DNA from: an uncultured Actinomycetes bacterium
GTDB lineage: Bacteria > Actinomycetota > Thermoleophilia > Solirubrobacterales > Solirubrobacteraceae
Assembly: GCA_937888775.1 (NCBI GenBank)
Contig: CALAQT010000320.1
Location: 1 to 50,582, forward strand
Direction: 5' to 3'
Length of the DNA: 50,582 nt
Each line of letters starts with the position of its first letter. Positions within the stretch are counted from its first letter, which is position 1. Positions 47,862 through 50,582 of the stretch are shown here, one piece after another. Both the position numbers and the translations under genes were made by a program. The notes under the pieces were generated by a model that was not told where the DNA came from, did not search any database, and saw only the letters and a program-made list of their open reading frames with translations.

Positions 47862-48638
47862 TCATCGGCTCAGAAGCTCTCGCAGCGCGGACAGCTCGCG
47901 CTCGGTCGGGGCCGGCGTCACACGGAGCATCGGTGAGACCGCCAGCTCCCATCCGGTGGCGTCCCGAACCCTTTGCGGATCCACTCCCTCATGCACCTGG
48001 GTGAGGGTCAGCTCGCTGGAATTCTGATCGGGTTCCAGCACCCCCAGATCGGTGATCACGGCAGTCGGACCCCGACCCCGGAAGCCAAGTCGCCCGCGGT
48101 CCCCAGGCCGGTCGCCGTAGCCGACGGTGGTGCGGAAGTCCAACTGTTCGACGAACGTGCGCTTGCCGTGGGGGGCGATCACGACCACCTCACGACAGCT
48201 GGCCGCGATCTCCGGCGCGCCGCCGGCGCCGGGCAGGCGCGTCTTAGGGTGGTCGTAATCCCCAATCACCGTCGAGTTCAGATTACCGTGACGGTCGACC
48301 TGGGCCGCGCCGAGGAACGCCACCTCGATCCGCCCGGGGCCGATCCAGTAGTTGAACATCTCCGGCACCGAGACAACGGCGTCCGCCGTCTCGGCCAGCT
48401 CGCCGTCGCCGATCGAGAGCGGGATGTGAAACGGCTTGGCGCCGATCGTGCCCGACTCGTAGACGAGCACCAGCTCGGGGTTGTGGACCATCCGCGCCAG
48501 GATCGCCGCCGTACTCGGCCGCCCGACGCCGATGAACACCGATTTGGCGTGCTCCAGCCGGCGGGCGGCGACGATCGTCTGGATCTCGGAACTGGTCACC
48601 TCGCTCACGGAGGCGCCATTTGCCCCAGCCTCGCTCAA
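47862..48638 (-). CDS. catJ: 3-oxoadipate CoA-transferase subunit B (CatJ type)
   Basis: This 258-residue family I CoA-transferase beta subunit starts at TTG 48638 within a TTGA overlap with the catI stop. Conserved blocks: VTSSEIQTIVAARRLEHAKS, VFIGVGRPSTAAILARMVHN, LVYESGTIGAKPFHIPLSIG (Glu in Y-E-S-G is the catalytic residue of the family), VSVPEMFNYWIGPGRIEV and GAAQVDRHGNLNSTVIGDYD. It groups by eye with CatJ of Pseudomonas knackmussii rather than the SCOT-like PcaJ. With subunit A it moves CoA from succinyl-CoA to 3-oxoadipate. The stop overlaps a possible pcaH start. Confidence 0.88.
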   Translation of the reverse strand: MSEAGANGASVSEVTSSEIQTIVAARRLEHAKSVFIGVGRPSTAAILARMVHNPELVLVYESGTIGAKPFHIPLSIGDGELAETADAVVSVPEMFNYWIGPGRIEVAFLGAAQVDRHGNLNSTVIGDYDHPKTRLPGAGGAPEIAASCREVVVIAPHGKRTFVEQLDFRTTVGYGDRPGDRGRLGFRGRGPTAVITDLGVLEPDQNSSELTLTQVHEGVDPQRVRDATGWELAVSPMLRVTPAPTERELSALRELLSR

Positions 48639-49450
48639 CGCGTTGCCACCTCCCCCAGCCCCTGCTCGCGCATCCAGGTGGCGAACTCGTCGCGATCGCG
48701 GCTGACCTGATCCCAGAAGCGGTAGAAGTCGTTGTCGCGGGAGGTGATCCCCAGGCTGTAGGACGGCCGCGATCCGCCCGGGGACTCGGCCACGACATCG
48801 ATCACCCAGCCGGGGATGACCACCCCGCCGGCTCGAGGCTGGAGCCGGTCGACGATCCGCTCGACCGTGACCAGCGAGCGCGCGGCGGACAGGACCGCCT
48901 CCTTCTGCACGCCGGGGATTCCCCACAGCTGCACGTTGCCGTCCCGGTCGGCCTCCTGGGCGTGCACGATCGCCACATCGGGCGACAGGGCCGAGACGGC
49001 CGTCAGCTGCTCGCCGGTGAACGGGCAGCGGATCGGCTTGACCGTTGTGTGCGCGACCAGATCGGTGCCGACGTAGCCGTGCATGACCGCGAACGGGAGC
49101 CGGGCGGCGCCGGCCGCATAACGGTTGGCCATCCCGGCGTGGCTGTGCTCCTCCAGCTCGATCGGCCGCGGCCAGCCGTGCTCGATCGCGTCGCGGAAGC
49201 GGTGCAGACTGCCCACGCCGGGGTTGCCGCCGTAGGAGAAGACCAGCTTGCGCGCCGCCCCCATGCCGATCATCTGGTCATACAGGATGTCCGGGGTCAT
49301 CCGGATCAGCTCCAGCTCGGTGCGGCCCTGGCGCAGCAGCTCGTGTCCAGCCGCGAACGGGATCAGGTGCGTGAACCCCTCTAGCGCCACCGAGTCGCCG
49401 TCGCTTACCAGCTCGGCCACCGCTTCGGACAGGCTCGTCAGCTCAGCCAC
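48635..49450 (-). CDS. catI: 3-oxoadipate CoA-transferase subunit A (CatI type)
   Basis: The 271-residue alpha subunit has VSDGDSVALEGFTHLIPFAA, ELELIRMTPDILYDQMIGMG, AARKLVFSYGGNPGVGSLHR, the EEHSHAGMANRYAAGA segment and DVAIVHAQEADRDGNVQLWG. These are close to CatI and to the IpdA-like branch of family I CoA-transferases. Together with CatJ it forms the heteromeric transferase that activates 3-oxoadipate before thiolysis. IpdAB, which opens a steroid ring, is the related alternative; the pca setting favours the oxoadipate role. ATG 49450 overlaps the pobA stop by eight bases. Confidence 0.88.
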   Translation of the reverse strand: MAELTSLSEAVAELVSDGDSVALEGFTHLIPFAAGHELLRQGRTELELIRMTPDILYDQMIGMGAARKLVFSYGGNPGVGSLHRFRDAIEHGWPRPIELEEHSHAGMANRYAAGAARLPFAVMHGYVGTDLVAHTTVKPIRCPFTGEQLTAVSALSPDVAIVHAQEADRDGNVQLWGIPGVQKEAVLSAARSLVTVERIVDRLQPRAGGVVIPGWVIDVVAESPGGSRPSYSLGITSRDNDFYRFWDQVSRDRDEFATWMREQGLGEVATR

Positions 49451-50582
49451 GGGCGAGCTTGGTCTCGCCGCGGGCGGGGATCGGCAGGCCGACGTAGTTC
49501 TCGGCCAGCGACGTGGCGGCCGCGGTCGAGCTGCACACGTACTGCAGTTGGGAGTGCTGCAGTTGGCGACCGTAGGCGTCGTCGCTGGGATCGACGTGCA
49601 GCATCGTGGTCATCCACCAGGAGAAGTGCTGGGCGCGCCACACCCGGGCCAGGCACCGATCGGAGTAATGATCCAGCCCGGCCTGGCTACCGGTGGCGAA
49701 ATGCTCGTCCAGAGCCTGCGCCAACACGATCACGTCGGCGAAGGCGAGATTGAGCCCCTTGGCACCGGTGGGCGGCACGATATGCGCGGCGTCGCCGGCC
49801 AGGAACATGTTGCCGTAGCGCATCGGAGCGGCGACGAAGCTGCGCATCGGCGTGATCGACTTCTCCAGCACCGGCCCCTCCTGCAGCTCAAACCTGTCGC
49901 TGGCCAGCCTGGCGTGCAGCTCATCCCAGACCTGCTGATCAGACCAGTTGGCGACGTCGTCGTGGGGGGCCACCTGGACATAGAGGCGGCTGATCTCCGG
50001 CGAGCGCATGCTGTGCAGTGCGAATCCGCGCTCGTGGTAGGCGTAGATCAGCTCATCGGTGGACGGCGCCACCCCGGCCAGGATCCCCAGCCAGCCAAAC
50101 GGATACTCGCGTTGCCAGACGCTCAGGACGCCGTCGGGCAAGCTGGGGCGACAGATACCGTGAAAGCCGTCACAGCCGGCGATGACTTCGCAGCAAAGCT
50201 CGTGCTCGCTGCCGCCGTGCAGATAGCGGACGCTCGGCTGACCCGCGTCGAGTCCGTGGACCGACACGTCGCCGCACTCGAAGTGCAGCGGCGCGTCGTA
50301 GGACAGCCGCGCCGTGACCAGGTCCTTGACCACCTCGGTCTGCCCGTAGATCGTCACCGCCCGCCCCCCGGTCAGCTCGCTCATCGGGATGTGGTGGCGG
50401 ACGCCGTCGAAGCACAGGTAGATGCCACCGTGCACGAGCCCCTCGCGGTCCATCCGCTCACCGACGCCGGCCTCGCGCAGCACCTCGGCGCTGGCCTGCT
50501 CCAACACCCCGGCGCGCAGACGCGCCTCGACGTACTCCCGGCTGCGGGTCTCCAGGATCACCGCCTCGATGCCCTGGCGGTG
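49443..50582 (-). CDS. pobA: 4-hydroxybenzoate 3-monooxygenase, 5' end beyond window
   Basis: The 379 codons in view are a flavoprotein hydroxylase of the PHBH type that lacks only its N-terminal G-x-G-x-x-G segment, cut by the window edge. Recognisable parts are RMDREGLVHGGIYLCFDGVR, the DG motif CEVIAGCDGFHGICR, and the FAD/GD motif MFLAGDAAHIVPPTGAKGLN. Near the C-terminus come WRAQHFSWWMTTMLHVD and YVCSSTAAATSLAENYVGLP. The enzyme hydroxylates 4-hydroxybenzoate to protocatechuate with NAD(P)H and O2, feeding the dioxygenase encoded downstream. Its stop overlaps catI by eight bases. Frame continuity to base 50582 indicates no start codon inside the window. Confidence 0.94.
   Translation of the reverse strand, partial: HRQGIEAVILETRSREYVEARLRAGVLEQASAEVLREAGVGERMDREGLVHGGIYLCFDGVRHHIPMSELTGGRAVTIYGQTEVVKDLVTARLSYDAPLHFECGDVSVHGLDAGQPSVRYLHGGSEHELCCEVIAGCDGFHGICRPSLPDGVLSVWQREYPFGWLGILAGVAPSTDELIYAYHERGFALHSMRSPEISRLYVQVAPHDDVANWSDQQVWDELHARLASDRFELQEGPVLEKSITPMRSFVAAPMRYGNMFLAGDAAHIVPPTGAKGLNLAFADVIVLAQALDEHFATGSQAGLDHYSDRCLARVWRAQHFSWWMTTMLHVDPSDDAYGRQLQHSQLQYVCSSTAAATSLAENYVGLPIPARGETKLARG

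Noticed and set aside
1..50582. CRISPR arrays and rRNA genes
   Set aside because: No regularly spaced identical repeats of 25-40 bp with unique spacers and no rRNA-like conserved segments were seen on either strand.

Overview
The window is GC-rich DNA from an actinobacterium. It carries ANTAR and STAS regulators, an RskA-type anti-sigma factor beside a SigK-like ECF sigma factor, likely leaderless GTG genes, and overlapping operons. A soil-type Thermoleophilia/Solirubrobacterales genome is my best guess. That is an inference from gene content, not a measurement.

Region 1 (about 1-6.6 kb) has few genes and long unexplained gaps. It holds a secreted HAF-repeat protein, a two-helix membrane protein, two small conserved-looking genes, a DedA-family protein and a protein with a PD-(D/E)XK-like motif. 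A roughly 100-bp repeat occurs at both ends of this interval in inverted orientation.

Region 2 (about 6.6-21 kb) is an eroded accessory island. It contains a frameshifted tyrosine recombinase, a decaying three-gene cluster cut by a complete IS3-family element, a 3' scrap of an amidohydrolase, long gene-poor stretches with repeats and palindromes, two tRNA-like 3' ends that look like attachment-site remnants, an apparently intact integrase with a convergent excisionase-like gene, and a 3.3-kb unit bounded by inverted copies of a 190-bp sequence (phosphotransferase plus unknown genes). It ends with a lone AAA-type ATPase whose promoter and palindrome overlap its start. Paired 9-11 bp direct repeats related to GTGRYAACA occur at three places in the island. 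The island ends where the next backbone gene lacks its 5' end.

Region 3 (about 21-38 kb) is backbone with many scars. Intact genes include a secreted phosphoesterase, a histidine phosphatase, an aquaporin, a ParB-like small protein, a secreted beta-propeller with about 14 repeats, GAF-ANTAR and STAS regulators, a universal stress protein, and a DUF1800-DUF1501-cupredoxin operon. Broken genes include a PKD protein, a second histidine phosphatase, an MFS transporter, a ferritin-like protein, and a MutS-like/HyfB-like pair that have both lost their 5' halves at one junction.

Region 4 (about 38-50.6 kb) is compact and intact. A + strand block runs sigK-rskA-tatA-tatC-FAD oxidoreductase-DUF1365-cyclopropane synthase-like methyltransferase, matching the Mycobacterium tuberculosis Rv0444c-Rv0449c neighbourhood but with tatAC inserted. 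Convergent to it is a tightly overlapping - strand operon, pobA-catI-catJ-pcaH-pcaG-pcaB-pcaD-pcaC, which would convert 4-hydroxybenzoate through protocatechuate to 3-oxoadipyl-CoA. No thiolase or regulator is in view, and pobA runs off the window.
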